A DNA stretch of 64,000 bases. It comes from Owenia fusiformis. Taxonomy: Eukaryota; Annelida; Polychaeta; Sabellida; Oweniidae. Shown one piece after another: positions 24,563 to 57,100 of this stretch. Below the pieces are notes generated by a model, which did not search any database, was not told the origin of the DNA, and saw nothing but the letters and a program-made list of their open reading frames with translations. Every line of letters begins with the position of its first letter. Positions within the stretch are counted from its first letter, which is position 1. The position numbers were made by a program, and so were the translations under genes. The stretch is taken from NCBI GenBank assembly GCA_903813345.2, contig CAIIXF020000012.1:1653318-1717317 (forward strand), read 5' to 3'.

Positions 24563-24695
24563 CTGTTACTACTGGGTCCTGTGGACACTGTTCCTGTTCA
24601 GAGTTAGTATTAGACTGCCGACGACCAAGTCCATACTCGATCCCTCCTTTAGACCCACGCCTTTTCCCCCCATGGTTGTTGTGTCTTCCAGACAT
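24563..24695 (-). CDS. Helicase-RBR gene, exon 1 (start codon)
   Basis: The exon encodes MSGRHNNHGGKRRGSKGG and further polar residues, ending ...QDPVVT with ACAG|GTAAC as donor. The final single base combines with exon 2 in frame to give D. The basic, glycine- and asparagine-rich composition suits an RNA-binding N terminus. I chose the ATG at 24695; an in-frame ATG at 24812 would add 39 less typical residues, so the start is uncertain. With exons 2 and 3 the protein is about 2644 residues. Confidence 0.65.
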
Positions 24696-25139
24696 GTAGA
24701 TCTTTTTGGTGAATCTGACCACGTTGAGGATCCGTATGTTTCCTAAATCATCACTATTCCCCTTTGATAAATGTACCCCATTGCTACAAAGGATGCAAAT
24801 ATCCACTAACATCTCCGAGGAAGTATTTCTTGATTGGCTACATGAACAAGCTAATCCGAGTTATATGTTGATTACACATTTTGCATTTTGTGAAAAATTT
24901 CATCGAGGTCTAATGGTGCCAAGGATAAATTTGAACGCCATCAATAATTAAAGACTTCCCGATTTCAGTCATGAATCACGTCAATTTCATGTGCAAACTT
25001 TGGGTAGACGTTATTCCGGGCGCCCAAACGTGTCAGCAGAAACACATATAGATACTTGAATGATCTTGATTGGACATCAGGTTGCAGAGAAATCGTAATA
25101 TTACTGCCAGAATGGCTTCACGAAAAAATAAAAAGGCTA

Positions 25140-25261
25140 TACGTTAACATAGATCCCGGCCAGATTCTTTTGTACTTGTAGTAGGATCAGTAGCTCAATA
25201 AATATTCTTTGAGCCTATGAGATCCTACTACAAAACGATCTGGCCAATATCTGTGTACGTT
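25140..25261. mobile_element. ~120 bp fold-back MITE
   Basis: ACGTTAACATAGATC and GGCCAGAT...GTAGTAGGATC on the left pair with GATCCTACTAC...ATCTGGCC and CTGTGTACGTT on the right. No coding capacity. Confidence 0.7.
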
Positions 25262-25682
25262 AAGTAAATAAGTAAATAAAAATTCAAACGTAAAGAGGCT
25301 TTAACACGTAGTTCAATGGGGAGCTAAGTTAGCCAAACTTATGGAGAGGCGTGTATATTACAAATTTTTTATGTCATAAACAAGAATCTACGGATGATGA
25401 TATTTCTCTCTACCTGAATTTTTCATGTGCATAATCAAGAATCTTCGGATGGTGATATTTTTACTCTACCAACTTGGCCTTGAAGTTTTCAAAAATAACA
25501 TCACTTCACAGTTTTCATGTTACGGTAGCTTTAGGGACCAATAAACCTTCAATTCATAGTCTAGATGAAAAATATGTTTATGTGTGATGGCTTTGCAATG
25601 TTTCTTTAGTCAAGATATACAATATAAGTTATTATAAAGTAAACAGATTGTAAAACCATGTGTCCTTATCAAAAAAATATGA

Positions 25683-26079
25683 CAGCTGGAAAGTAACATT
25701 TTGGTAAAAAATTGCTATACCTGCACATGTTATTTTCTCAGTACAAAATAAATTATGAAGGCATGTGTCAATTTTCTTGCTTTTTTCAGGAAAGTATCGT
25801 TACATTGTCTTCTTTTAGAATATCTGGTAGGGGTTCAATGGGAACTCCAGGAAATTCTGATATTTCACACTTTCTATTTTTCCAAATTTTCTTTCAAAGT
25901 TTCCAGACAACACAGGAGCTACAATTGACCTGTTTTCAGATATTCTAAAAGTAAACAGTGTAATGATACTTTCCTGAAAAAAGCAAGGAAATACACACAC
26001 GCCTTCATACTTAATTTTGTACCAGAAAATAACATGTGCAGGTATAGCAATTTTTTACCAAAATGTTACTTTCCAGCTG
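25683..26079. mobile_element. ~400 bp MITE with ~145 bp inverted termini
   Basis: The left arm (from CAGCTGGAAAGTAACATTTT) and right arm (ending AAAATGTTACTTTCCAGCTG) match over about 145 bp with few differences, up to TTTTAGAATATCTG / CAGATATTCTAAAA. About 100 bp of unique sequence separates them. Short open frames on either strand are by-products. Confidence 0.85.
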
Positions 26080-26769
26080 AACCTAATTCAAAATTGAAAT
26101 ATTACCCCTAATCCACGTCGACGACCATGACGGCGAATATGCAATAAGTCAAATATGCGGTAGTCTCAGGTAGATTTGAAAATCTCCGTCGTGACAAGCT
26201 TGACTGTTTCATTTGCATCGGCTATAGAAAGAAAGTAAAAAATCGTTGTATTCCTTTGTGGGCTCAACCCAAAGTGTCAACACATGTACTTGAAACTATT
26301 ATAATTAGTTCTGAGAAGTGGGCACTATTTATATTCTCCTCTACGCTATTTTCATACTATTATTACTCCGCAGAAAAGAAATAGTTTCACATTTTGTCAA
26401 CTCTTTACAATAGTTTTACTGTTTGTTTTCTTGTTTGGTACTTCCCAATCCGCTCTTATCCAAGATTATCAACTATAATAGCCAATACAACTCATAATTT
26501 GTCTCTCGTGTCCGTTTAAGACTGACTTGTCTTGAACACACCTCTGCGGCGAGCAAATCGGCTCTCAGCTGCTTCTTTAGTAAGATAGCTAAATGACGAC
26601 GACGTCATCGAGAAATCCCTAGATTGCGCGTATTGATTGATAAACCCACGTGGTGAACTATTATCAAAACTCAAGGAGGTTTTGCTCCCAGAATGCAATA
26701 CCGATATTATTTCAGCCGTTTCGTTCGGTACGCATACTAAGCCCGGGTATTAAACAAACCCCTAAGCCA

Positions 26770-26938
26770 GGTGTAAAAGAGTAGGAGGTCCTATCAAATT
26801 ATGGTCCTACTCTCCATTGATTTATATGGTGACCTAAATACAACTCTTTCCCTCATTATGTTATACGCAATCAGGGCCAGTAAGGACCGTTAAGAAAGGG
26901 GACCATAATCCCTGTGGGACCATCATTTCTTTCACACC
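26770..26938. mobile_element. ~169 bp MITE, copy 1
   Basis: Starts GGTGTAAAAG and ends CTTTCACACC. The body contains GGTCCTACTCTCCATTGATT, ATATGGTGACCTAA and CAGGGCCAGTAAGGACCGTT. A second copy at 62672-62839 has the same ends and length. Confidence 0.75.
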
Positions 26939-28551
26939 GGTAAATGCTCAATTCCGTACCGAAACCGTATGAAACCGGATGAACATTATTTCAGCTGATA
27001 TTCTTCTAGAAACGTAGTGGATCTTAAAAATCTATAAGTGGGACTCCCTTTATAGAAGCTTTGAACTGAATTTACACTCCTCAATGCTGATATAGCTTAT
27101 ACATACATTTCAAGAAAATAAGTATGTCAAAGAAGGTGTTAAGCCAAATATTGACATGCGGCTTAAAAAATAAAAAAAATTCGAATTTTCTCTCTACAGT
27201 CCTTGTTGCCCCTTTAAATGGAAGTTATGGTTGTTTAAAACATCTTAGATGCTCTAACAGTGCTGGCTTTCAGCAGTCTCACTCCTCCTAGCTTTCGGGG
27301 ATTAAACAAGTTATGTAGAAAATTGAATTTGCATTTGTTTAACAAAAAATGATATTTTTCTTCACGTTCAACAAAGTTATAAGTCTCCAAAGTCTCCAAA
27401 TTATTTTTCAAGAAACCTCTCCCATTAATAACAGAAGATGCGAAAATGATTTTCAAATACTAGTATGACTTTGAAGCTCTGTAATTTTTATGTTCACAAA
27501 GTAAACTTTACACTTAAGAGTACAAAAAATTATTTTTAGAACATTTAGAGGCATTTGGAAATGAAGTCATTACGTTTCGTTAAGCATTTTCATCGAGGGT
27601 TATGTAAATAAAAATCCAAATATAAAGAGGCATTGCGTACTCAAGAGGGAGTTAGGGTTGCCAAACTTTTGGAGGGGAGTGTATATAGTCTGAGCAGTAC
27701 GGTCGATCTCGATTTTCCACCACCACTTTCAAACCATGGTGGTTTGCAACACGGTTTCCAATATTATCGATCTTAGATACATATCCCCTAAAAGTATATT
27801 TTTCATTTTGTATATTCTCATCCGCTGATGTATGGCCTCTTGAAAATTCTCGAATTTTTAACATAGGTAATACCCACTTCAGCAAATCCGCTACTCATAT
27901 ATTTATTGCTCAGGCTGCACTGGTGGGTCCAGGGGGGGGGGGGGGCATGGAGCCGACTCCCCCTCCCCTTTGGCCCAGACGAAAAAAATATAGGACCTAA
28001 AATTTTACAGGGCCTCTAAAATGGGCCTTCTTGGGCTTAACTTTCCAAGCCTAGGGTCTTATCTCTGACTCTTGCAGCAATGCCAGGCCCGTCAGAGGGA
28101 TTGGGGGAATTCGTTGCGGCCAATCATTAGACTGGGGGTGGGGGGGGGGGGGTGTAGGGTGTGTGAGCATAACCTCCCGTAAGATCCTCAGTTCAGTGAT
28201 TTCTGGACATTTAAAAATGTTTGAACGCATTAGAATCAATAAAAAGAAATCCTGACTCTTTCCAGTTTATCGTTAACTTATTTTGGGAAAGCGGGGGGGG
28301 TAGTGCAGAAACGATTGTCCGGCGATTGTCCAATAATGATTTGGTTCCGCCTAAAAACCCAGTTGCTTATGATATTACATTTAGTTCAGTGTAAAACGTT
28401 AATACACTTATCATTGAAGCATTTTAGCTTGATATGTGCAGTTAAGAATATAATATAGAGTCACTGTCTCGTGAAAAGATAACTTAGCCATCCTAAAGCG
28501 TATCATGGGGTTACTGTTCAGGTAATTTCGTTTTCTTCAGAAGTTTGTGTT

Positions 28552-28690
28552 TTGATTGATTCTGCACATGCGCGTAACGCCTCTTCCGGTCTGGCAAGAA
28601 AGAACCGTTGATTTACTAATAACATTTTAAACTGGATTAAACACTAATAAGGACAACTTTATAAGTGACCAACAAGAGTGTGTTCTGAAG
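28552..28690 (+). promoter_or_regulatory. Coronin promoter-proximal block and 5'UTR exon, copy 1
   Basis: This 139-base block ends with the splice donor GAAG|GTAAGATA. It is matched at 63535-63673, upstream of the second coronin gene, with only two differences I can find. It contains GCACATGCGCGTA, close to the NRF1-type palindrome GCGCATGCGC, so it probably includes core promoter as well as the non-coding first exon. The transcription start cannot be placed from sequence. Confidence 0.7.
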
Positions 28691-28771
28691 GTAAGATACG
28701 TTTTTAAAGATTCTTTCAAATATTCTGTGATTTTGATCAAAATTGGCACTAAAAATGAACTTTCATTTCAG

Positions 28772-48462
<19,691 letters not shown>

Positions 48463-48720
48463 TAAGAATTTTTTGTATATAAGCCTGTATGTTTTCCATT
48501 TCCGCTATTTAGTTTACTAATCCATAGGGGCCATCTCTGGAGTTCGCTGGAATTTCTAAATGTGTTTTGTGTTGTATATATATTAATTTTGTTATGAGCC
48601 CAGCCATTTTTGGACATTTTTATTTAACCATGATCCAAGCTTTGATGGAATTTGCACATCTTATTAATGACCCTAACTACACTGAAATTTGCACAGTGTT
48701 AAATGACGACCCAAAGTTAC

Positions 48721-48726
48721 AATAAA
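48721..48726 (+). terminator. Candidate poly(A) signal for last exon A
   Basis: AATAAA about 260 bases after the stop codon at 48462. The position is reasonable but the hexamer is common in AT-rich DNA. Confidence 0.35.
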
Positions 48727-49789
48727 TGGAATTTGCACAGCATTTAAAAATCACCCCAGCTTTGATGCCTTTCAGGTGTTGAAATTTAATATTACTGATA
48801 ATAAGAGTTGACTACCATATGTTTAAGATTCCAGCATGAACTTCTAAGATTTCCTCTCGCATACTGTTAGACTATAATATAGTCACATAACATAGTGTAT
48901 GTATAAATATGGGTATTTACCGAGCGCTCCGCAGAATTATACAGCATTATGTTTAAGCGTAGCAATCTAAAATATATTACAAGGCTGATAGGGATAAGTT
49001 TTCATATTTGTTGGGATTTTATGAAATGAATGCTATTTGCGTTAGTAATTTTGAAGCTTACATTTAATTAAGGTCATTCTTTGATTTTTGCTGCAGTTGA
49101 ATGGTGCATTTTTTCTGCAATTTTGTCCACATTACCGTCAGTAGCCAGGAGGTTAAATATCCCCCCCCCCCAAGAAAAACAGCAGTGAATGATGTATATT
49201 AATTCTATCTATTCATGATTGTCTTAACCTTTGTCTGAATATAGCAAAGTACCCATTTAGTGACCTCCCTCCAGTGTAAAATTCCTTGAGCACTTTTAAA
49301 TTGATTTCAGGTCAAAATTGACAAATTTCTACTCCCCCCTGGGGTAGTTCTGCCTACAGCTCCTTTCATCTCCCAAAGATCAAATATTCACAGCTCAACT
49401 GCTGCTCTCAGAAATTCATAAACAAAAGGCAGGTAACATTGAAATAACATTCATGGTCATAATTGCTCAATATTACGTAAAAGAAAACATGTTACCTTGA
49501 GCTATTACAGTTCACATAGATCCATAAATATTTTTCAAAGGAAATTTCATATTTTTCTTGGGGGTGGTGGTATTGTAAACTGAGACGCATCCATTGTGAT
49601 GGAAATCAAAAAAGATGTTTCTGAATTCGAGCCTTTACTATTGACCTGGTGTAAGAATGAATATTGATTGATAAGTGGCGCTGCAATTATGTTTTGGCTT
49701 GCAATGTTTAGATAATGTGGATTTGTTATAGGCATCAGGCATTTGTAACTTGCATTCAGCCTTCATGGAATCTAATCCCTTATGCAACA

Positions 49790-50390
49790 TAGTGCAGACA
49801 CATGCCACATAGTGCAGTGCACTACTATGTAGAGTAATACATGTAGTGCAGTACAGTGCAGTGTCATTGTGTCATGTAGTGCAGTACAATATTGTACATG
49901 TATAGTGCTGTACAGTGCTCTGTGTTGCAGTTCAGTGGACTCTAGTGCTGAGTAATGTAGTGCAATACCATGTAGTGCAGTTCAGTACATGGTGGGGCAT
50001 GTACACGTGCCACTGTACAGTGGAGTCCAGCGCTGTGTAATGTACTGCACTACACTATCATATTGTTCAGTGCTGTGTAGTGCTGAACCATGTCATGCAG
50101 TACAGCAGTGCAATATGATGTAATGCAGTACAGTGTCACAAAGTGCCATTCCATGTAGTGCAGTACAGAATCACAGTTCAGTGCAGTGCAATATCATGTA
50201 GTGCAGTACAGTACAGTGTAGTGGTCTTCCATTAAGCGCAGTTCCATGTAGTGCAGTACAGAATCGCAGTGCAGTGCAATGCAATATCATGTGGTGCAGT
50301 ACAGTACTGTGTAGTGGTCTTCCATTTAGTGCAGTTCCATGTAGTGCAGTACTATGCATTGCAGTAATGCTGTACAGTGCAGAATAAATC
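49790..50390. repeat. Degenerate GTAGTGCAGTACA low-complexity tract
   Basis: About 600 bases made of variants of TGTAGTGCAGTACAGTGCAG. Two larger units of about 110 bp (near 50190-50290 and 50291-50390, sharing GTAGTGGTCTTCCATT) are superimposed. Confidence 0.85.
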
Positions 50391-51359
50391 TTGATATGCA
50401 ACTGACAAGGTCAATTCTAATCATTGTTTTATTTCACCTTTTTACTGCCTTACTTGGGTTTGCAGGGCTAATTTCGCTCTATTCCATGAAGTATATATCA
50501 CTTGGCAAACAACTGTTCCCTGCAGCTTACTCCTTGAAACTACACGTACATTTGAAATCAATAAATTCATGGTAATGGATCCAAGTTAATGTTGTTGAAA
50601 TCTATAGTGGGTATTATATTCCTTCTTTAAAGGAAGTAGAAGTAAAAAGACAAGTAATCAATATTTGATACTGACATTTTCAAAATATTAGCTAATTTTT
50701 TCAAGAAGCCATTATTTTTTAAGTGTTTTACAGGGAAATGTCAGACTGTCTATGTGATATGTATTTTATGGAATAATTTTTTTTTTGTTTATAAGAAGAA
50801 AGAATACATGATATTTTCATATTTTCTTCTGCATTTGGGTTAAACATCACATTATCACACCCAGCATGTTCTAACCAGAACCGATTTCACACCACATGTT
50901 GTCACATTTCATGTTCACCCATGTTTTTTCACATTATATAGGACTATCCGATGTATTCTCATATGGTAGGCCTCTACGGAATTGTTTTCGCCATGATGTT
51001 TTATAGCCTGTTTTTATGTTTGATGTCACATATAGGGCTTTAGCTAAAGGTGTTAGAGCAGCTGGTCAAAATCTCTGGTCCTCAGCAGGATGAACCTAAT
51101 TTCCTAAAATGTCTCCGAGAGATCTTTGAGCATTTCATTTTAGTTGTTTACAATCAGATGTTTATGAGTTTGCAAAACAATTTTGAATTCAAATTTTACT
51201 TGAAATTGATGGTTTATGGATATCGCACTAATTTTGTCTCCAATCTTGGATTACACTAACTTCAGTTTGTATCATCCTGTTATGGACCAGTGAAAATGAC
51301 ACCAATGACCTTTTTCTAGTTATGTAACATGAAAATATAACATGGGCCATATCAAAAGG

Positions 51360-51530
51360 ATCATTGAATCAATGAATCAGCCCTTGGAATCAATGAATCA
51401 GCCCTTGGAATCAATGAATCAGCCCTTGGAATCAATGAATAAGACCTTGGATTGAATCAGCCCTTTGAATCAATGAATCAGCCCTTGCCTTCATTGAATC
51501 AGCCCTTGCCTTCACTGAAGCCCTAATCAT
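51360..51530. repeat. 21 bp tandem repeat, about 7 degenerate units
   Basis: Units of AATCAATGAATCAGCCCTTGG, the later ones diverging to TTCATTGAATCAGCCCTTGC. Confidence 0.85.
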
Positions 51531-52315
51531 ATGCATGTTGACCCTATCATTATTTTTGTGCCACCCATTGCAGCAGTTTAAAGTTCTAGATGTGAGGGCA
51601 ATGTTTGAGGTAACCGTGGTAACCATGCACTGTGTTGTTGTTATGTATCAATGTTGTTCTGAATAGCAATCATAATTGTTGAATATTATGTATTGTAAAT
51701 CATTAAGTTTACTCATGACCATTGAAAACACTCCTAATCATTAGGGTCTCTCAAAAGTTTTGAGTACACTCATGATTGAGTATATCCCTTATTGCAGAGG
51801 GCACTCAAAAGTTCACCCAAAGATGATGCACTCAATTATAACATTTTGCTCTCATAATCATCTGAGTGCTGTCATTATTATCACTTAGTTTACTCATAAT
51901 GAATAAATTCATAATCATGGAGTACACTCATAATGCACATAATATAAACAAACAATTATTTTTTGAATTTGCTCAAGATTTTAGTCGATGTTTTAGTATT
52001 CTTTCTTCTACCTCTTTCATCATAGAAGGCCTACACAATATGTTGCTGCTTATCTTAGGTTATTTAAACCTCCTTGCAACAATATATTATGGGCCTTCAC
52101 TATTAGTTATTATTTACACGTTGTTGTTTTTAACATTATGCATTAGTTTGTGCTTTATTACTTCTTATGTTCTGCATATTTATTAGAATTGTATAGTATT
52201 CTGAGTGTTGAAGCACAGAATACTTATATATCTGTGTTGTATGAGTGTTTAAGTATGAGTAATTGTGTTGTTTGAGTAATTGTGTTGTTTGAGTATGTAG
52301 TTGTTATGTCACCAC

Positions 52316-52800
52316 CAAAAAGTGGTGACATATTGTTATGGTCTCCGTTTTTTGATGGTGGTAGGTGGTTGGCGTTTGGCGATCAGCGTCTGTAACAAAT
52401 TCTTACAACTTCCAATAACTTAACAAATACTGTTTAGACTGACTTCAGTTTTTTCAAAATCATCTTCAAGTTTTCAGAAGTTCTAATCTGACTTTATTTT
52501 TAAAATTTGACCTTCAATGACCTTCTCAAGGTCAAAAAAGGTCAAAAGGGTCTTTTTTCAACTTGCTTCAAATTTTTTTTAAATCATGTACAAGTTCTCA
52601 ACAGTTCAATGACATTCTCAAGGTTAAAATATTTGACCTTCAATGACATTCTCAAGGTCAAAAAGGTCTTTTTTCATCTTGATTCAAATTTAACAATTTA
52701 TTTTTTTCAAAATCATCTAAATGTTCTCCGAAGTTCAAATCTGACTTTTGATTGAACTCATAATATTGTGAGCAACTAGGTGGTGACATTTTGCCATGTT
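52316..52800. mobile_element. Short element with GTCACCACC inverted ends
   Basis: Starts ATGTCACCACCAAAAAGTGG and ends AGGTGGTGACATTTTGCCAT. Between them TTCAATGACCTTCTCAAGGT-like segments repeat with CAAAATCATCT and TTCTCAAGTTC. The layout parallels the element at 43411-44784. Confidence 0.6.
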
Positions 52801-53043
52801 AATGCGTTGTATGACTTTTGTTGCACGAGTATTATTGTACATTTACACAGTATTGTATTAGTATTGTTGTACAGCTCGATCTGAGTATTTTTGTTTGAAC
52901 TGCATTGAGTGTTTGAGTACGTAGATTATATTGAGTATCAAAAGTTTGATTCTTTAGTTCTTTTGAAATTCTGTGTGATTAGTAGTATACGTTTAAATAT
53001 TAGAAATTATGCTTGCAATTATGGTCAAGAGCTACTGAATATA

Positions 53044-53118
53044 CAGGGTTGACCAAAAATGTTAACTATTCTGTTGTATTGTAATAGCAAAATGAATAAC
53101 ATTTGTTGGCTCACCCTG
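53044..53118. mobile_element. 75 bp palindromic MITE, TA flanked
   Basis: CAGGGTTGACCAAAAATGTT at the left pairs with AACATTTGTTGGCTCACCCTG at the right. TA stands on both sides (53042-53043 and 53119-53120), as for Tc1/mariner-type insertions. Confidence 0.75.
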
Positions 53119-53783
53119 TATATTGATTATGTTTCATCAAATTAGATAATGCTTCATTATTTAGGCTTAAGTATCTTAGGAACTATATGAATATTATTGC
53201 GCATCAAATTAAATGTTTATCTGTTTAATTTTAAAATAGATCTTTCCTTCATAACCTCTGAAAGTGTGCTGGTAGTCATTAAAAACTTTTTGGGCATTTT
53301 TAGCTCACATGGTGAGCTTTTGCAATCACTCACTTGTTTAAAAAATGTATTCCAAACTTAATGTAAATCATATAGTTTACCATTAAATATGATGTATCAT
53401 ACTAACTTTTATAAACAAAGTTTCTTCATTTTTAAACTGAAACAGTGTGTTTGTGTGGGTGTTTATGGGAGTATAAGGTCCAGTGATCTTTCTCAAATTG
53501 GATACACAATTTATTGTTTGAACATTGTACTGGTCAAAATGTATGAAAAAAGTTCTCCCTGAGTTCAAAACAATTTCAAATAGGAAAATATATATTCAAA
53601 TATATTTAAATAGATGCAGGATCTAGTAACTGGTGGGGAGTTCACTAAACATTTTTTCAAATTAGAATAAATACATTAAGAATGCAATAATACATGTAAG
53701 ATGTGTGGCTGAATGTAAATGAGATATATGAGGAGGTGATACATTCGATTCATGTGTGTGCAGTTTCTCATTATTCATTGCAG

Positions 53784-54101
53784 AGCTCAAAGCCAGTCGT
53801 TGAGTCACCAAAACCAGCCAAACCTTTGATAGAATCCAAGAAGCCAGAGATCACTGCTGCCAAGCCTGATGCCCCTAAACCAAGCGAGACTAACAACACA
53901 AAGGATGCGCTCATTGAGAAATTGATTGCCAAGATTGAGGCGATGGAGGTTAAGTCTGAGGCAATGGAGGCTAAATTTGAGAAACAGCAATCCCGTATCA
54001 CCGCATTAGAAGAAAAGGTGGCAGCACAAGAGGCAGATCGCCATGGTGAATTGGAAATGGACAACTTGGTTACGGAAAATGGTGATGAGGAAGTGGTTTA
54101 A
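53784..54101 (+). CDS. coro1: Coronin alternative last exon B: longer coiled-coil tail
   Basis: 105 codons and a stop, from SSKPVVESPKPAKPL to TENGDEEVV, after a clear acceptor TTCATTGCAG. It is phase 0, so it could join the exon ending at 45192 in place of exon A, giving about 590 residues. A Pro/Lys-rich segment is followed by a coiled coil (LIEKLIAKIEAMEVKSEA and RITALEEKVAAQEADR). The final NGDEE matches the end of exon A, so the two exons are probably related by duplication. Alternatively it is the orphan end of a lost intermediate coronin copy. Confidence 0.75.
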   Translation, partial: SSKPVVESPKPAKPLIESKKPEITAAKPDAPKPSETNNTKDALIEKLIAKIEAMEVKSEAMEAKFEKQQSRITALEEKVAAQEADRHGELEMDNLVTENGDEEVV

Positions 54102-57100
54102 ATATGTACATAGACGATGAAGATAGACATATTACAACTTAACTTGTCAGTAAAGTGCTCATGGATTCTCTTAGGACCTCCACAATATAATGGCTTCACA
54201 TATTCTGAATTGAAGTTTTCCTCCAACACTATGGTCAGCTAGGTGTATATCTAGCAGCATCTTTCTCCACCTTGGTGTATACACATCTTGTAGTCCAATT
54301 GAAATTTCTTGGTAGAATTTTTCGTTTCGTTACTTCCAAAATTGGATCTGTGAGATGTGGCACATTTAATCTGTGAGCACCGGAAGGCACAAGTAATAGT
54401 GTTGATATTCTTCAGTTATACTCTACAAAACAACAGCAAATATAAGGTGATCTTAAATTCAAACTAGACAACAGCAACGTCAAAGCATTGCAAATCCCAT
54501 CGAACAGCCATGGCTGGTATTTTTACTAACAAAGTATATAGCAAAAATGGCAGCCATTTACCAAAAGTGTCATTAGACTTTGTTCGATGGGATAATAAAG
54601 ATGGTCTAAATTCAAATCACCTGGGTTTTCACAATATGTATATTTAGCAGGTCTTCACTAATACCAGCATTTTATGCTGCATGTATGTTGTGGTGGTATT
54701 CACTTTTAGTGATATTCAGTGAATATCATTCACTACAAATTGATTGGAATTCACTACGAGTCATATTGGTATTCACTACAATTTATATTGATATTCACTA
54801 CAAATTAATTGGAATTGCATACAATTTTTTGTGGTATTTGCTAGTTTTAATTGGGTATTCACAACACATCACAATGGTCACGCTCCTTTCAGTCAATCGT
54901 CGTGTTTATAACGATCCATGAAAATAACTTTACTTGAAATAATTTATTGGCCTAAATAAATCAGTTTGAGAATGACCATGACTCCTCTGTTTAATCAGAC
55001 TGGGAGGGGCAGATATGATATTTATACCATGTAGAATACAATGTGAATATATACATTGGTTTTGGGAATTGACTAGGGAAGATTTACTAATAAAGCTATG
55101 TAATTATAAATTGTACATGTATTGTATGTGATGTACCAATAGTTAGTATATTTTATACATGCTTCAGGTTCAAACATTAGCTCATGCTACAGTGTGTGTA
55201 TTTTAACAACGGTTTCAACAATTAGTGAGGCTAATTTAGATTAGTGAGGCTAATTTAGACAAGTGAGGCAACACAAAGGGCATGTTATACTACTACAGGT
55301 TTACACAGGACAGGTTTGCGCAGATTTAGTCTAAAATGCCTAAAAATGTCTCTGTGAAATGTTGATCAAGTATACACCCTCAATCCGACCCATGCGGGCC
55401 CCACGCAGAAACAATGTGGATTTCACGGGGATTCCACGTGGATCCTTGTGGCATGGGTTCCACTTGGATGTGGACTGGCTGTGTTGGGTACCTAGCTACA
55501 CCCATAAAACATAAGGCTACACTTGTTAACAATTTGAGGTGATAGTACATAGAATACATGTAAATGTTGCCAAGTGACTGTTTTTGTTGTTGTTTACAAT
55601 GTTCTATACAATTAAATTATTCAATACAATTTTACAAAATGAGATGAATATTTATCCTATAAATAGGTTTTAATAGGTATACTGATTGTAAGCGTTCATG
55701 CATGGAGTGGGTTGGCTCACGGCCAGGCCAGATCAATTGAATTCATTCAGTCAAAACATGATTTTGAGAGAACTGATAACTGGCGTATCTTTCCTTGCCA
55801 AAAAACTTGTAGAGACTTGTATGTGATATTATTGTCCATTTGTAAATACTTTTGCACAGATCTGTGTATACAAACGTAAGGTGGCATATTGTATAGTTGA
55901 TCTGGCTACTAAGTAACATTACAATTCACATGACTCACATTTGGCAATAATATGCCAACTTTGCGGATAATATACCTACTTAACATAGTTTACATTTCAG
56001 ACCAGTACACTTATTACATTTCAGTACACTTACGTGGCATCATTGTCATCCCTATAGCACTAACTAACATGTATAAATGTAATAATTAAGAAACTAAAGT
56101 GGTATTGAGAAACTTTGAACGCATGTTGCGCTAGATGGGTGTTCGGCAGAATTCATAGGATCCCTCAATCTCTGTACTGTGTAGATTTGTAAATCCATCA
56201 TGTTTTAATGAACCTATATGCCTAATATTCTAAAATTGCTACCCCAGATCAAAACAATAAATGATAGTATCATTGCCTTACTAGATATTACCAAAAGAAT
56301 GTTAGGGTATCTTCCCATGCATAAATAATCAAACATGACTAGTTGCCCTGCCAAAATTTTACAAAATATTATTCCAGAGGTATTTTTCAATTGAAACCTT
56401 GAATATGAAGACCATAAATAAAAATTTGCCTCGCTATATATTAGATCTTGGCTATACCCCTATAATGGAATGACATTGCATTTAAATCACCTTTAACAGT
56501 TTAACACATACTATTATAAGTTAAACGCATTCTATAATACGTTTAACACATTCTATAATAACCCTAGTGAGAAAATCATTTCCAAAGTGAATTCTTTGTT
56601 TTATCAAACTACACCATGCATCATGGTTAGGCTACTTGTTTTGTTGCCAAAACATAAAATATTGTCAATTGTTCTTGAAACTTAATTTGTATGTATTCAT
56701 CATTTACTGTAGGACCAGAAGCACTGGTGTCATGTAAAAGGTAAAATGGAACACTAGTAATTAGTGATAATTAGGTTGTATGGGACAGTAGATTTTTTTT
56801 GAATTGTAATGGGTGCTCAAGTAATTAAAAAATTGATGTTTTTTTATGTAGAATGTCTTTTTTTAATGAACACCTTACAAAAATGCCTCACATAAAGTGT
56901 CACTTTAAAATGAAAGAATTTCTCACTTGTAGCATGTATATATCTAGCCTGCAATAAATTTATATACACATTGTTAATGAAAAGTTATGTTATCTTTAAT
57001 AACTGAATAATGTTTATTATCCCACCAAACGAAGTTCGAGGGGGATGTAGGAAAGCCGTCCGTCCGTTCGTCCATCTGTCCTTTTGTCCGGGCGATAACT

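Larger units (their letters stand above)
24696..28551. other. Intergenic between the helicase and coronin genes
   Basis: These genes are divergent, so both promoters lie here. Four repeats are annotated separately. A ~90 bp AT-rich segment recurs at about 25262-25365 and 27600-27690 (AAAGAGGC...GGGAG...CCAAACTT.TGGAG.GG.GTGTATAT); its end resembles the MITE terminus at 46957. Runs of G occur near 27930-27945 and 28135-28152. No gene recognised. Confidence 0.5.
48463..53783 (+). other. Region between the two alternative coronin last exons
   Basis: This holds the 3'UTR of isoform A, then intron or intergenic DNA for isoform B. Repeats annotated separately lie at 49790, 51360, 52316 and 53044. 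A C-run (about 49160) and several ATTGAATC or CTCATAAT repeats are present. The hydrophobic open frame at 51866-52186 has no recognisable domain and is probably chance. TAGCTCACATGGTGAGCTTT at about 53302 is a small palindrome of unknown origin. Confidence 0.5.

Noticed and set aside
50171-50575. Short frames over the GTAGTGCAGT tract
   Set aside because: Products of low-complexity sequence; no start context or domain.
51866-52186. A 106-codon hydrophobic frame
   Set aside because: AT-rich composition, no family resemblance, no splice or promoter context, neighbouring sequence full of simple repeats.
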